Assembly: GCF_027706725.1 (NCBI RefSeq)
Contig: NZ_JAQFWQ010000027.1
Coordinates: forward strand, 1 to 64,000
Origin: Nocardiopsis endophytica
GTDB taxonomy: Bacteria; Actinomycetota; Actinomycetes; Streptosporangiales; Streptosporangiaceae
Direction of reading: 5' to 3'
Length of the DNA: 64,000 nucleotides
Below the pieces are notes generated by a model. The model had not been told where the DNA came from, ran no database searches, and saw nothing but the letters and a program-made list of their open reading frames with translations. The position numbers and the translations under genes were made by a program. The first letter of the stretch is position 1; every line of letters starts with the position of its first letter. This document shows, piece after piece, positions 8,236 through 17,642 of this stretch.

Positions 8236-8258
8236 GGCGGTCCCCGGGCCGGACCGCC
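8236..8258 (+). terminator. stem-loop after the reductase gene
   Basis: GGCGGTCC (8236-8243) pairs with GGACCGCC (8251-8258) across 7 nt, starting at the base after the stop codon of the reductase. It is followed by TTCG rather than a T-run. Confidence 0.55.
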
Positions 8259-8636
8259 TTCGACACGGCCGCCGCCCCCTGCTGCGCCGACTCCGCCATG
8301 TCGGCACGGTAGGGGCGGCGGCCGTTCGCCGTCGTGTTGCGTAAGTCACGCCCCGCCATGCGGCCTCAGAGCACCTCTCCGACCCGTTCGGCCGATGGCG
8401 GCCACGGCCCGCCCACCTCGTGCCCCGGATCCCGGACACCGCCCCTTCCACCGGCCGCTATCGTCGTTGATGGCTCAGACACACACGGCGAGGCGATCGG
8501 CCGGACCGGATCGCGCGGGCGGCGGTGGCCGTCGGCTCCGCGCACCCGGCACAGCCCGCTCCCCCTTCGGCGCCGATGCCGAGCCGTGACCCCTGCGCGC
8601 GCGGGGGCGGCGCACCCCGGGAAGGACGAATCAGGC
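8259..8636. other. intergenic, second hairpin and PBP leader
   Basis: A second inverted repeat, GGCCGCCGCCCC (8267-8278) against GGGGCGGCGGCC (8312-8323), probably belongs to termination of the reductase transcript. The remaining 300 nt are GC-rich with no convincing gene. An open frame runs through in phase with the penicillin-binding protein, but its codons do not look coding. Confidence 0.45.
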
Positions 8637-11570
8637 GTGGACGACAGGTGGACACCGGGAGAGGACGACGACGCGTTCCCCCGGCGCGACCAGGAGAGCG
8701 GTGAAGGAGGGGCCCCTCCCCCGCCGCCCGCCGGCGCACGGGAGGAGGCGGAGTCCGCCCAGGCCCGCAACCCCTATGTTCTGCCGACGGCACCCGCTGG
8801 AGGGGACGGGGCGGGGCCGCCCGGCGGAGGCATCGACTGGAAGGCGCCGCCGCGCCCGTCCGGTGAGGGTGCCCCCCGGGTGCCTCAGGCTCCTGAGGTG
8901 CCTCAGGCGGCCGAGGAGCGCCCGTTCCCCGAAAGGGCCGCCTCCGACCCCCAGGCGTCCGCCGCTCCCGCTTCTCAGCCGTCTGAGGCCCCCGAGGCCC
9001 CGGCGGCGGACCAGACCATCCCCACCGCTCAGGGCGGCGGCTTCGGCGATGAGGCGGGCCACGTGTCCGCCGCCGAGCAGACCCTCCCCACCGGTGAAGG
9101 CCTGCCCTGGCGGACGGACGGTACCGACCGGTCCGGCCCCCCTGGCGCCGACGCGCCGGGAGACCACGGGTTCTCGTGGCAGACGCCTTCGGCTCCTGCG
9201 GACAACCCCTTCGAGGACCAGCCCCCGCAGGCCTCCGACCCGACCTCTGAGCCGGGGGCGTCCGACCGCCGGGCCCCCTGGGGGGCGTCCGCCTTCGACC
9301 TCCAGGACTCCGGGCCGCAGGAGCCCTACGGGGCTCATGGGGCCGAGCGCCCCGGCATGCCCGGGTCGGACGGGTCGGCCATGGGAGCCCCGCACACGCC
9401 TGAAGGCGCGCCCGTGCCTCCGGGCCCCTCGGAGCCGTCGGAGACCATCGCCCACCGGTTCGACACCCCGAACGGCCCTGACACCGGCGGCGCCCCCTCC
9501 ACCCCGCCCGGCGGGTTCGGCGCGGCTCCGGCGGGGCTGTCCTACCTGGACGAGACCTCCAACCCGGCCTTCCCGAACGCCGAGCGCTCGCCGTTCCCCG
9601 AGTCCGACGAGATCCCTGCGGAAGCGCCCTCAGGCGGCGACGCCGGTCCCGGCACACAGACCTTCGCCGTGCCCTCCGACCTGTCCGCGGCGTCCTCCGA
9701 CCCGTCCGGTCCGGCAGGAGGCGCGGACGATCCGGCCGGGCACGGCGACTCCGGAGGGTTCCCGCCTCCGCCGGTCCCGCCCGGCTCCGGGGGCGCCCCG
9801 AACGCGTTCGGTCCCGACTGGCAGCGCGGCTCCGCAGCGTCCGGCGGGGCCGGGGGCTACGGCGGGCCTGGTGGGCCCGGCGGGCCGAACGGCCCCTTCG
9901 GCGACGACCCGGCGCCGAAGCCGAAGAAGCGGTCCCGCAAGGGCCTGTTCATCGGCATCGCCGCCGCCGTGCTGGCGGTCGTCCTCGGCGGCGGCGTCAC
10001 CGCCTGGTTCGTGCTCGGCCGGGGGGCGGGCCCCGAGGGTGCCGCCGACTCCTACACCGCCGCGTGGGCCGAGCGGGACTACGCGGCCATGGCCGGTCTG
10101 ACCACCGGCGGCGACGCCGAGAAGGTGCTCACCGCCATCGACGAGAACCTCGGCGTGGAGAAGGCCGCGGTGGAGCTCGGCGAGGTCGCCGAGGGCGACG
10201 GCGGAACCGCCACCGCGCCCTTCACCGCCACGCTCACCCTGAGCGGGGTCGGCGACTGGTCCTATGAGGGCCAGTTGCCGCTGGTGCAGCAGGACGGGGA
10301 GTGGAAGGTCGACTTCAGCCCCTCCGCGGTGCACCCCGAGCTCGAGGAGGGCACCACGCTCGTCCGCGCCAACGTGCGCGGGGAGCGCGGGAAGATCCTC
10401 GCCGCCGACGGCTCGCGGCTGGACACCGACGACGCCTCCGGCTCCATCAAGATGCTGACCGGGGCCGTGGGCGCCGCCACCGCCGAGGACGTGGAGCGGC
10501 TCGGCGCCGGGTACAAGGAGGGCGACCCGGTCGGCCAGGGCGGCATCCAGCAGGAGTACGAGGAGCGCTTGGCCGGCGCGTCGTCCGCCTCCATCCGCAT
10601 CGCCGAGGACGGCAAGGAGGAGGAGACGATCGAGGACCCCGACGCCCCCGTGGTGGCCACCATCGAGGGCGAGGGCGGCCAGGACGTCACCACCGCCATC
10701 GACCCGGCCATGCAGGACGCCGCCGCGGCGGCGGTGACCTCCCAGGGCAAGCCGACGTCGCTGGTGGCGGTGCGCGCGTCCACCGGCGAGGTGCTGGCCG
10801 TCGCCAACAACGCGGCCGGGTTCAACCGCGCCTTCGACGGGCAGTACGCCCCCGGGTCCTCGCTGAAGATCATCAGTTACGAGTCGCTGCTGGAGAACGG
10901 CATGGCGACCACGGACCAGTTCAACTGCCCGAAGGAGGCGCTCGGCTTCAAGAACGCCGGGGACGCCGCCTACGGCGCCCAGACGATGAGCGAGGCGTTC
11001 GCGACCTCCTGCAACACCGCGCTGGTGCAGGAGGTGGTGCAGCGGCTCAGCGGTGAGCAGCTCACCGCCACGGCCGAGGAGTTCGGCATGAACGCCGAAC
11101 TCAACGTCGGCATCCCGGCGCGCAAGCCGTCGTTCCCGCAGCCCGACGGCGAGGGCATGCTGGCCGCGCAGAGCATCGGCCAGGGGCAGGTCATCTCCAC
11201 GCCGCTGCACATGGCGACGGTCCCCGCCGCCATCGCGGACGGGTCGTGGCGGTCCCCGTCGCTGGTGACCGAACCGGCGCTGGAGGACAAGCCCGAGCCC
11301 AAGCCGATCGCGCACGCCGAGCAGATCCGCCCGATGATGCGGGCGGTCGTCACCGACGGCACGGCGAAGAACTCCGGGTTCGAGGGCGAGGTCTACGCCA
11401 AGACCGGCTCGGCCGAGTTCGGCACCGCCAGCGGCGACGAGGAACTGGAGACCCACGCGTGGGTCGTCGGCTACAAGGGCGACGTCGCCTTCGCCGCGGT
11501 GGTCGAGGGCGGCGGAGGCGGCGGCTCGGTCGCCGGCCCGGTCGCGGCGAAGTTCGCCAACGCGATCTAG
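8637..11570 (+). CDS. penicillin-binding transpeptidase with long disordered N-terminus and NTF2-like domain
   Basis: A 976-977-residue cell-wall DD-transpeptidase. Residues 1-430 are Pro/Ala/Glu/Ser-rich and surely disordered. One membrane helix follows at about 436-460 (GLFIGIAAAVLAVVLGGG), then an NTF2-like MecA_N domain (GAADSYTAAWAERDYAAM), then a transpeptidase domain to the end. Active-site motifs are all present: SSLK (Ser741, Lys744), SCN (791-793) and KTG (922-924). The order suits a class B enzyme anchored with its catalytic part outside. The start is GTG 8637 with GGGAAGGA upstream; the frame is open for 300 nt before it, but nothing there looks coding. The cytoplasmic tail is unusually long for the family and may be a kinase target or partner scaffold. 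A strong terminator follows. Confidence 0.9.
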   Translation: MDDRWTPGEDDDAFPRRDQESGEGGAPPPPPAGAREEAESAQARNPYVLPTAPAGGDGAGPPGGGIDWKAPPRPSGEGAPRVPQAPEVPQAAEERPFPERAASDPQASAAPASQPSEAPEAPAADQTIPTAQGGGFGDEAGHVSAAEQTLPTGEGLPWRTDGTDRSGPPGADAPGDHGFSWQTPSAPADNPFEDQPPQASDPTSEPGASDRRAPWGASAFDLQDSGPQEPYGAHGAERPGMPGSDGSAMGAPHTPEGAPVPPGPSEPSETIAHRFDTPNGPDTGGAPSTPPGGFGAAPAGLSYLDETSNPAFPNAERSPFPESDEIPAEAPSGGDAGPGTQTFAVPSDLSAASSDPSGPAGGADDPAGHGDSGGFPPPPVPPGSGGAPNAFGPDWQRGSAASGGAGGYGGPGGPGGPNGPFGDDPAPKPKKRSRKGLFIGIAAAVLAVVLGGGVTAWFVLGRGAGPEGAADSYTAAWAERDYAAMAGLTTGGDAEKVLTAIDENLGVEKAAVELGEVAEGDGGTATAPFTATLTLSGVGDWSYEGQLPLVQQDGEWKVDFSPSAVHPELEEGTTLVRANVRGERGKILAADGSRLDTDDASGSIKMLTGAVGAATAEDVERLGAGYKEGDPVGQGGIQQEYEERLAGASSASIRIAEDGKEEETIEDPDAPVVATIEGEGGQDVTTAIDPAMQDAAAAAVTSQGKPTSLVAVRASTGEVLAVANNAAGFNRAFDGQYAPGSSLKIISYESLLENGMATTDQFNCPKEALGFKNAGDAAYGAQTMSEAFATSCNTALVQEVVQRLSGEQLTATAEEFGMNAELNVGIPARKPSFPQPDGEGMLAAQSIGQGQVISTPLHMATVPAAIADGSWRSPSLVTEPALEDKPEPKPIAHAEQIRPMMRAVVTDGTAKNSGFEGEVYAKTGSAEFGTASGDEELETHAWVVGYKGDVAFAAVVEGGGGGGSVAGPVAAKFANAI

Positions 11571-11592
11571 AAGACCGAGGACGAGACGCCGA

Positions 11593-11622
11593 GGGCCGCC
11601 CGGACACGATCCCGGGCGGCCC
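11593..11622 (+). terminator. terminator after the penicillin-binding protein
   Basis: An 11-bp perfect stem, GGGCCGCCCGG (11593-11603) with CCGGGCGGCCC (11612-11622), with an 8-nt loop and TT after it. It lies between the convergent PBP and DUF3040 genes and could serve both. Confidence 0.7.
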
Positions 11623-11656
11623 TTCGCCACGTCGGCGGCAGGACGCGCCCGCCTTC

Positions 11657-11989
11657 TCAGACGCTCGGGCGGTCCATGGCGGTGGCGGTGGTGTCCTGCC
11701 CGTCGCCCGTCCGGTCGACCTGTTCCTGCTCGGGGGCCATCTCCCCGGACGGGGCCTCGGCAGGGGGCGCCAGGAGGATCAGGGCCAGCATCACCAGCAG
11801 CACCATCGATCCCACGATCGCGCAGACCAGCCACGCCCGCCACCGGACGTCGCCGTCGGCGGGCGCGTCCGAGAGCCCGGGGTCGCACTCGCCGAACGAC
11901 TGGAGGCGCCCCGCCAGGACCGGATCGTCCTCGGTGAGGCGGTGCTCGATCGCGGCCAGGATCCGCTCCTCGTACTCGCGCAGAGCCAT
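11657..11989 (-). CDS. DUF3040 domain-containing membrane protein
   Basis: A 110-residue protein. The N-terminal MALREYEERILAAIEHRLTEDDP is the DUF3040 signature found in small actinobacterial membrane proteins. A single long hydrophobic stretch (AWLVCAIVGSMVLLVMLALI, about residues 52-74) is followed by an acidic, Gln- and Thr-containing tail. AAGGTGG precedes ATG 11989 at a normal distance. Function of the family is unknown. Orientation is convergent with the penicillin-binding protein, so the two are not co-transcribed. Confidence 0.8.
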   Translation of the reverse strand: MALREYEERILAAIEHRLTEDDPVLAGRLQSFGECDPGLSDAPADGDVRWRAWLVCAIVGSMVLLVMLALILLAPPAEAPSGEMAPEQEQVDRTGDGQDTTATAMDRPSV

Positions 11990-12154
11990 GGCGCCACCTT
12001 TCGCATCGGCACAGGGGGCGCGGAGACATATACGGCGGTCCCGCCCCCGATACCCGCCTTTCTATCCGGGCAGAGGGGCGCTGTCATCCGGTTCCGGAAA
12101 TTCGCTCCCACGCCGGACGCGCCGGACGCCCTCAGGCCCGGCGGCGGGGGTGCC

Positions 12155-13777
12155 TCAGTCCTCCCGGAGGTCGACCTCCGTCCCCTCCCCCGGTGCGCCC
12201 TCGGTGCGGTAGCGGTCCAACGCGGTGACGAAGTACCGGGGCCACGCGCCGTCGCCGTCCTTGCCCACGTCCTCACCCGTACCGCTGTCACTGAACGACG
12301 GCTCGTCCTCCGCGCCCACGACGCCGACCAGGTTCTCCCGCCCGCCCAGCGCACACGGGTCGTCGGCCTCCTCCTCGGACACCCGGTAGACGGCGTAGGA
12401 CCGCGCCCCTTCGACGGGGTCCCACGACACCCGCACCTCGCCGCCCTTGCCGAGCGCGGCCTGCAGCCCCCCGACCGGGTCGGGGCGCCCCTCCCCGCCC
12501 TGGGCCTCCGGCGGCAGGGCCGGAAGGGCGTAGTGGTCCTCCCGGAGCCGCTCCATCGCCCCTTCGGCGCGCCCGCGCATGTCCTGCATGGAGAAGAACA
12601 CGTCGCCGCCCACCTCGGGCAGCTCCCCGCTGTAGTCGAGCTGGCGGGCGAGGACGCCGTCACCCTTCCAGGCCTTCTCCCCGTCCTCGCCGACCCGGTA
12701 GGCGGCCTGCCCGATGTACAGGTCGACGCCGGTGCCGCGCACCTCCTCGGCCCACCACGGCGCCAGCACCTCGTAGTCGGCGGTGGAGAACCCGCGCTCC
12801 CAGTACAGCTGCGGCACGAGGTAGTCGACGGAGCCCTCGCGGATCCACTCACGGGTGTCGGCGTACTGGGCGGAGTACGACTCCAGCCCCTCGGTGTCCG
12901 ACCCGTCGGCGTCGCTGTCGCTGTTGCGCCAGATCCCGAACGGGCTCACCCCGAAGCGCACCCACGGCTTCGACTCGCCGATCGCCGTGTGCACGTCGGC
13001 GATGAGCGCGTCGACGTTGGACCGCCGCCAGGCGTCGCGGCTGTCGGCGTCGCCGCCGTGCTCCTTCCAGCTCGCGTCGTCGTCGAACTCCTCGCCGTCG
13101 GCCGGGTAGGGGTAGAAGTAGTCGTCGAAGTGCACCCCGTCCACGTCGTAGCGGTCGACGACGTCCATGACCACCCCGGTGACCCATTCGCGCACCTCGG
13201 GCAGACCGGGGTCGAGCCACCCCTGGTCGTCGTACTCCACCAGCCAGTCCGGGTGCTCCACGGCGGGGTGGTCGTCGGCCAGCCCCTCCAGGTCGGGGTC
13301 GTCCCAGCCGACGCGGTAGGGGTTGAACCAGGCGTGCAGCTCCAGCCCGCGGGCGTGCGCCTCCTCGACGGCGAACTCCAGCGGGTCGTACCCGGGGTCG
13401 CCGCCCTGCTCGCCGGTGAGGTAGCGGGCCCAGGGCTCCTTGTCTGAGGCGTAGACGGCGTCGGCGGTGGGCCGCACGTGGAAGAAGACCGCGTTGAGGC
13501 CCAGGTCCCGGGCGTCGTCGAGCTGCGCGCGCAGCTCGTCCCTCTGCTCCTCGGCGTCCAGGCCCGGCTCGGACGGCCAGTCGATGTTGCGGACGGTGGT
13601 GAGCCACACCCCGCGCATCTGCCGCTTGGGCACGTCGGCGGTCTCCTCGCACTCGGCGGGGATGGGGCGGGCGTCCGCCGCGCCCGTGTCGGGCTCGGCG
13701 CCGTCCTGGGCCCCCGTGCAGGCCGCCAGGACCGGAAGGATCGCGGCCGTCGCCGCCCAACTCAGCAGCCTCCGCAT
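12155..13777 (-). CDS. GHL10/DUF187-type glycoside-hydrolase-like lipoprotein
   Basis: A 540-residue secreted lipoprotein. The signal peptide MRRLLSWAATAAILPVLAAC carries a lipobox (LAAC, lipidated Cys20). The barrel domain has the GHL10 (PF02638, formerly DUF187) features MRGVWLTTVRNIDWPS, GLNAVFFHVRPTADAVY, LELHAWFNPYR and VDGVHFDDYFYPYP, where the paired acidic residues are the likely catalytic or substrate-binding ones. The last 130 residues form a fibronectin-like or beta module (VRVSWDPVEGARSYAVYRV). Relatives are outer-surface proteins thought to act on wall glycans; the substrate is unproven. ATG 13777 is preferred to the longer frame from 13885, because it gives a proper signal peptide. 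It stands alone. Confidence 0.85.
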   Translation of the reverse strand: MRRLLSWAATAAILPVLAACTGAQDGAEPDTGAADARPIPAECEETADVPKRQMRGVWLTTVRNIDWPSEPGLDAEEQRDELRAQLDDARDLGLNAVFFHVRPTADAVYASDKEPWARYLTGEQGGDPGYDPLEFAVEEAHARGLELHAWFNPYRVGWDDPDLEGLADDHPAVEHPDWLVEYDDQGWLDPGLPEVREWVTGVVMDVVDRYDVDGVHFDDYFYPYPADGEEFDDDASWKEHGGDADSRDAWRRSNVDALIADVHTAIGESKPWVRFGVSPFGIWRNSDSDADGSDTEGLESYSAQYADTREWIREGSVDYLVPQLYWERGFSTADYEVLAPWWAEEVRGTGVDLYIGQAAYRVGEDGEKAWKGDGVLARQLDYSGELPEVGGDVFFSMQDMRGRAEGAMERLREDHYALPALPPEAQGGEGRPDPVGGLQAALGKGGEVRVSWDPVEGARSYAVYRVSEEEADDPCALGGRENLVGVVGAEDEPSFSDSGTGEDVGKDGDGAWPRYFVTALDRYRTEGAPGEGTEVDLRED

Positions 13778-13904
13778 GTCCCCCGTGTCCGCCTTTCCCG
13801 CGTATGTCCCGCATCGCCGCCGATTCCCGGGACAGCCTAGCGGCGCCCGCGCGGCGCCCGCGCACGGTTCCGCGCGCTTGGGCACGCCGCCCCCGCCGAC
13901 TCCC

Positions 13905-13910
13905 TAGACT
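13905..13910 (+). promoter_or_regulatory. -10 box of menF, leaderless start
   Basis: TAGACT starts 14 bases before the GTG start codon at 13919, with no Shine-Dalgarno between. Confidence 0.45.
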
Positions 13911-13918
13911 CGAATGTC

Positions 13919-15190
13919 GTGAGTGTCGCCTTTGCTTCTCCGCCCCGTCTGGCCGTGCGCACCGTCGAGCTGCGCGACCGGCGCCCGCTGCTGTCCCACC
14001 TGCCCGCCGCCGCGCCCCTGTGCTGGCTCCGCGGCGGCGACGGACTGGTCGCCTGGGGCGAGGCCGCCCGTGTGGAGCTGCCCGCGGAGGAGGACCCCCA
14101 GGGGGCGCGGCGCTTCTCCGAGGCCGCGCGCCTGCTGCGCGACCTGTTCGCCGACGCCGAGGTGGACGACGCGGTGGACCTGCCGGGCACCGGCCCGGTG
14201 GCCTTCGCCTCCTTCACCTTCGACGCGCGCTCGAACGGGTCCGTGCTGGTGGTGCCCAGCGTGGTGGCCGGCCGCCGCGGCGGGCGCACCTGGCTGACCA
14301 CGATCGGCGGCCACCGCCCGGGGTCCCACCCGGGCGCGCTCACCGTCCCGGGGGCGCCGCTGCGCCCGGTGGGGCCGCTGACGTGGGGGCCGGGCTCGCT
14401 GACCGCCGAGCAGTGGTGCGGGGCGGTCGGCGCCGCGGTCGACCGGATCCGGGGCGGCGGCCTGGCCAAGGCGGTGCTGGCACGCGACGCGTTCGCCGAC
14501 GCCGAGCGGGCCATCGACCCGCGCACGCTGCTGGGGCGGCTCGCCGCCGCCCACCCCGAGTGCTACACCTTCGCCGTCGACGGCCTGCTGGGCGCCACCC
14601 CGGAGCTGCTGCTGCGCCGCGACGGCGACCGGGTGGAGTCGCTGGTGCTGGCGGGCACCCGCCGCCGGGGCGCCACCGAGGAGGAGGACGCCGCGCTGGC
14701 CGAGGACCTGCTCTCCTCGGACAAGGACGGCGAGGAGCACCGGTACGCCGTCGAGTCGCTGCGCGCGGCGCTGGGCCCGCTGGCGACGGAGGTGGCGGCG
14801 CCGCCCGAGCCCGAGCTGCTGCGCCTGGCCAACGTCCAGCACCTGGCGTCCCCGGCCTCGGCGGGGCTGCGCCCGGGGGTGTCGACGCTGGACGCGGTGG
14901 CGGCGCTGCACCCGACGGCCGCGGTCGGGGGCACCCCCACGGCGGAGGCGGTGGAGCTCATCCGTGAGCTGGAGGGGATGGACCGGGGGCGCTACGCGGG
15001 CCCGGTCGGCTGGATCGACGCGCAGGGGCGCGGTGAGTGGGCGATCGCCCTGCGCTGCGCGCACGTGTCGGGGTCGCGGGCGCGGCTGTTCGCCGGATGC
15101 GGCATCGTGGCCGGCTCCGACCCGCAGGAGGAGCTGGCCGAGGCCGACTCCAAGTTCCGGGTGATGACCGAGGCCCTGACCGACCGCTGA
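13919..15190 (+). CDS. menF: isochorismate synthase
   Basis: A 423-residue chorismate-binding enzyme that would convert chorismate to isochorismate, the first committed step of menaquinone synthesis. The conserved C-terminal half has GLAKAVLARD, HPECYTFAVDGLLGATPELL, LAGTRRRG, DGEEHRYAVESL, HPTAAVGGTP and GRYAGPVGWIDAQGRGEWAIALR, ending GCGIVAGSDPQEELAE. These are the chorismate and magnesium site elements of MenF/EntC/PchA enzymes. A siderophore role is possible for the family, but menD, menC, menB and menE within 9 kb favour menaquinone. The GTG start at 13919 is supported by the nearby -10 box. It is monocistronic and convergent with the DUF952-DUF985 gene. Confidence 0.88.
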   Translation: MSVAFASPPRLAVRTVELRDRRPLLSHLPAAAPLCWLRGGDGLVAWGEAARVELPAEEDPQGARRFSEAARLLRDLFADAEVDDAVDLPGTGPVAFASFTFDARSNGSVLVVPSVVAGRRGGRTWLTTIGGHRPGSHPGALTVPGAPLRPVGPLTWGPGSLTAEQWCGAVGAAVDRIRGGGLAKAVLARDAFADAERAIDPRTLLGRLAAAHPECYTFAVDGLLGATPELLLRRDGDRVESLVLAGTRRRGATEEEDAALAEDLLSSDKDGEEHRYAVESLRAALGPLATEVAAPPEPELLRLANVQHLASPASAGLRPGVSTLDAVAALHPTAAVGGTPTAEAVELIRELEGMDRGRYAGPVGWIDAQGRGEWAIALRCAHVSGSRARLFAGCGIVAGSDPQEELAEADSKFRVMTEALTDR

Positions 15191-15221
15191 GGCCCGGCGC
15201 CGCCCCCGGCCCGCGGCCGGG

Positions 15222-16004
15222 TCAGTCCGGCAGCGCCTCGAAGTCCTCGAACTCGAAGCCCGGGGCCACGATGCAGCTCACCAGCGCCTCCTCGCCGACC
15301 AGCGGGCGCGCCGTCTGCCAGGTGCCCGCCGGGACGAGGATCTGCAGGTTCTCGCCCGCCTCCACGTACGGCCCCAGGACCAGCGGCCGCTCCTCCTCCG
15401 GCCGCTCACCGGTGCCGCCCAGGACCAAGCGCAGCGGCCCGCCCCGGTTGAACACCCACAGCTCGTCGGAGCGCACCCGGTGCCAGCGCGACTCCTCCCC
15501 CGGGCACAGCAGGAAGTGGATGGCGGTGGCCGCGTGGCGCGGGCCGGGGTACCCCTCGGGCCGGGAGCTGACCGGCGAGCGCCACGTCTGCCGGTACCAC
15601 CCGCCCTCCGGGTGCGGCAGCAGGTCCAGCGCCTCGGCGGTGGGGCTGCGCCGCACCACGCCGGTGTACCGGCCCCACGGGTCGCGGCGCAGGTAGCGCA
15701 CACCGACCACGGCGGAGCGCGGGATGGGCCCGAACACGTGCGGGAAGAGCACGTCCGGGTCGGCCCCGGGCGGCGGCTCCGGCGAGGGCTCCTCCCACCG
15801 CACCTCGGCGCCGACCATCCCACTGTCCACGACCAGGGCCACCATCTGCTCCTCGGCCCGCCGGTAGAAGGCGTTGGCCACCGCCAGGAGGGTGCCCTCG
15901 TCCGGGGAGGCGTGCACGAACCCCTCGGTCCGCAAGGAGTCGGCGCCGATGTCGCCGCCCGCCTCCCACCGGGAGTGCTCGGTCATGTGGAGGATGTAGC
16001 CCAT
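15222..16004 (-). CDS. DUF952-DUF985 (cupin) fusion protein
   Basis: A 260-residue protein joining two families. Residues 1-115 match DUF952 (YILHMTEHSRWEAGG, LRTEGFVHAS, VALVVDSGMVGAEVRWEE, LFPHVFGPIPRSAVVGV), a small fold related to ADP-ribosyltransferase-like proteins. Residues 120-260 match the cupin_5/DUF985 family (LDLLPHPEGGWYRQTWRS, HFLLCPGEESRWHRVRSDELW, ILVPAGTWQTARPL, SCIVAPGFEFEDFE). Substrates are unknown for both. ATG 16004 is the start, since DUF952 begins immediately after it; a TACGGT -10 box lies 12 nt upstream on the minus strand. No sign of a sequencing join: the linker RDPWGRYTGVVRRSPTAEA is continuous and in frame. Confidence 0.82.
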   Translation of the reverse strand: MGYILHMTEHSRWEAGGDIGADSLRTEGFVHASPDEGTLLAVANAFYRRAEEQMVALVVDSGMVGAEVRWEEPSPEPPPGADPDVLFPHVFGPIPRSAVVGVRYLRRDPWGRYTGVVRRSPTAEALDLLPHPEGGWYRQTWRSPVSSRPEGYPGPRHAATAIHFLLCPGEESRWHRVRSDELWVFNRGGPLRLVLGGTGERPEEERPLVLGPYVEAGENLQILVPAGTWQTARPLVGEEALVSCIVAPGFEFEDFEALPD

Positions 16005-16010
16005 GGGGGG

Positions 16011-16016
16011 ACCGTA
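16011..16016 (-). promoter_or_regulatory. -10 box of the DUF952-DUF985 gene
   Basis: TACGGT on the minus strand begins 12 bases before ATG 16004, followed only by a run of C. Confidence 0.35.
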
Positions 16017-16212
16017 CCAAGCCTGTGACCGGCGACACCCCGCGACTCCCGGCCTTCACCCGGGGCGGGGCGGAGCACTAGCCTTCGATGAGCGGCACTG
16101 GTGGGACCTTTGAGCCGGCCCTCCGGACGCCGCACAGCCACACGGCGCGGGCCCCCCGCGCCCCCGCCCGCTCCGGCGGGTGGACGAGAACGCATAGGCA
16201 GGGAGCCGACCT

Positions 16213-17613
16213 ATGGCACAGCATTTCGACGTCGTCGTCCTGGGCGCGGGCCCCGGCGGCTATGTGGCGGCGATCCGCGCCGCCCAGCTCGGCCTGAAGA
16301 CGGCGGTCGTGGAGGAGAAGTACTGGGGCGGCGTCTGCCTCAACGTCGGCTGCATCCCCTCCAAGGCGCTGCTGCGCAACGCGGAGCTGGCCTACACGCT
16401 CTCCCGTGAGGCCGACACCTTCGGCATCGAGTTCGGCGGGAAGGTGTCCTTCGACTACGGCAAGGCCTACCGGCGCAGCCGCGACGTGGCCGAGGGCCGC
16501 GTCAAGGGCGTGCACTTCCTGATGAAGAAGAACAGGATCACCGAGCTCAACGGGCGCGGCACCTTCACCGGCCCCACGAGCCTGGAGGTCTCCGGCCCCG
16601 ACGGCACCGAGCAGGTCACCTTCGACAACGCGATCATCGCGGCCGGGGCCTCGCCGAGGCTGCTGCCCGGAACGTCGCGGTCGGAGCGGGTGGTCACCTA
16701 CGAGGAGCAGATCCTCGCCGACGAGGTGCCCGGCAGCATCATCATCGCCGGGGCCGGGGCGATCGGCCTGGAGTTCGCCTACGTCCTGCGCAACTACGGG
16801 GTCGAGGTCACCCTGGTGGAGTTCCTCGACCGCATCGCGCCGACCGAGGACGAGGAGGTCTCCGCCGAGCTGGCCCGCCACTTCAAGCGCCTGGGGGTGG
16901 AGGTGCTCACCTCCACCCGCGTGGACACGGTGGAGGAGTCCGGCGGCAGGGTCCGCGCCGCGGTGACCGGGGCCGACGGGGCCCAGAAGACCCTGGAGGC
17001 GGACAAGCTGCTGCAGGCCATCGGCTTCGCGCCGAACACCGAGGGCTACGGCCTGGAGGCGGCCGGGGTCCAGTTGACCGACCGGGGCGCCGTGGCGGTG
17101 GACGCGCGCGGGCGCACCAACGTGCCGGGCGTGTACGCGATCGGCGACGTCACGGCGAAGCTGATGCTGGCGCACACCGCCGAGGCGATGGGCATCATCG
17201 CCGCCGAGACCATCGCCGGCGCGGAGACCCAGGAGATCGACTTCCGGATGATCCCCCGGGCCACGTACTGCCAGCCGCAGGTCGCCTCGTTCGGCTACAC
17301 CGAGGCCCAGGCCCGGGAGGCCGGGTTCGACGTCCAGGTCGCCAAGTTCCCGATCATGGCCAACGGCAAGGCGCACGGCCTGGGCGACACCCGCGGCTTC
17401 GTGAAGGTGCTGGCCGACGGCAAGTACGGCGAGCTGCTGGGCGCGCACATGGTCGGCCCGGAGGTGACCGAGCTGCTGCCGGAGCTGACCCTGGCCCAGC
17501 AGTGGGACCTGACCGTGCACGAGGTGTCCCGCAACGTGCACGCCCACCCGTCCCTGAGCGAGGCGGTGAAGGAGGCCGTGCACGGCCTGGCCGGGCACAT
17601 GATCAACCTCTGA
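16213..17613 (+). CDS. lpdA: dihydrolipoyl dehydrogenase
   Basis: A 466-residue FAD-dependent pyridine nucleotide-disulfide oxidoreductase, the E3 component of 2-oxoacid dehydrogenase complexes. The FAD fold is [14 protein letters not shown], the redox disulfide is Cys42/Cys47 in [13 protein letters not shown], the NAD fold is [17 protein letters not shown], the second FAD segment is [20 protein letters not shown], and the C-terminal catalytic dyad is [10 protein letters not shown]. Every key residue is present. The start is ATG 16213, with AGGCAGGGAG upstream. No E1 or E2 gene is adjacent, so it probably serves several complexes from a separate locus, a common arrangement in actinomycetes. 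The gene sits inside the men region but has no known part in menaquinone synthesis. Confidence 0.93.
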   Translation: MAQHFDVVVLGAGPGGYVAAIRAAQLGLKTAVVEEKYWGGVCLNVGCIPSKALLRNAELAYTLSREADTFGIEFGGKVSFDYGKAYRRSRDVAEGRVKGVHFLMKKNRITELNGRGTFTGPTSLEVSGPDGTEQVTFDNAIIAAGASPRLLPGTSRSERVVTYEEQILADEVPGSIIIAGAGAIGLEFAYVLRNYGVEVTLVEFLDRIAPTEDEEVSAELARHFKRLGVEVLTSTRVDTVEESGGRVRAAVTGADGAQKTLEADKLLQAIGFAPNTEGYGLEAAGVQLTDRGAVAVDARGRTNVPGVYAIGDVTAKLMLAHTAEAMGIIAAETIAGAETQEIDFRMIPRATYCQPQVASFGYTEAQAREAGFDVQVAKFPIMANGKAHGLGDTRGFVKVLADGKYGELLGAHMVGPEVTELLPELTLAQQWDLTVHEVSRNVHAHPSLSEAVKEAVHGLAGHMINL

Positions 17614-17642
17614 CGGCTCCGCCGCCGCATGGGGCCGGCGGC

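Noticed and set aside
16213-17613. Mycothione or mercuric reductase instead of dihydrolipoyl dehydrogenase
   Set aside because: [13 protein letters not shown] and the C-terminal HAHPSLSEA are the dihydrolipoyl dehydrogenase form, and no mercury-binding cysteines are present at the C-terminus.
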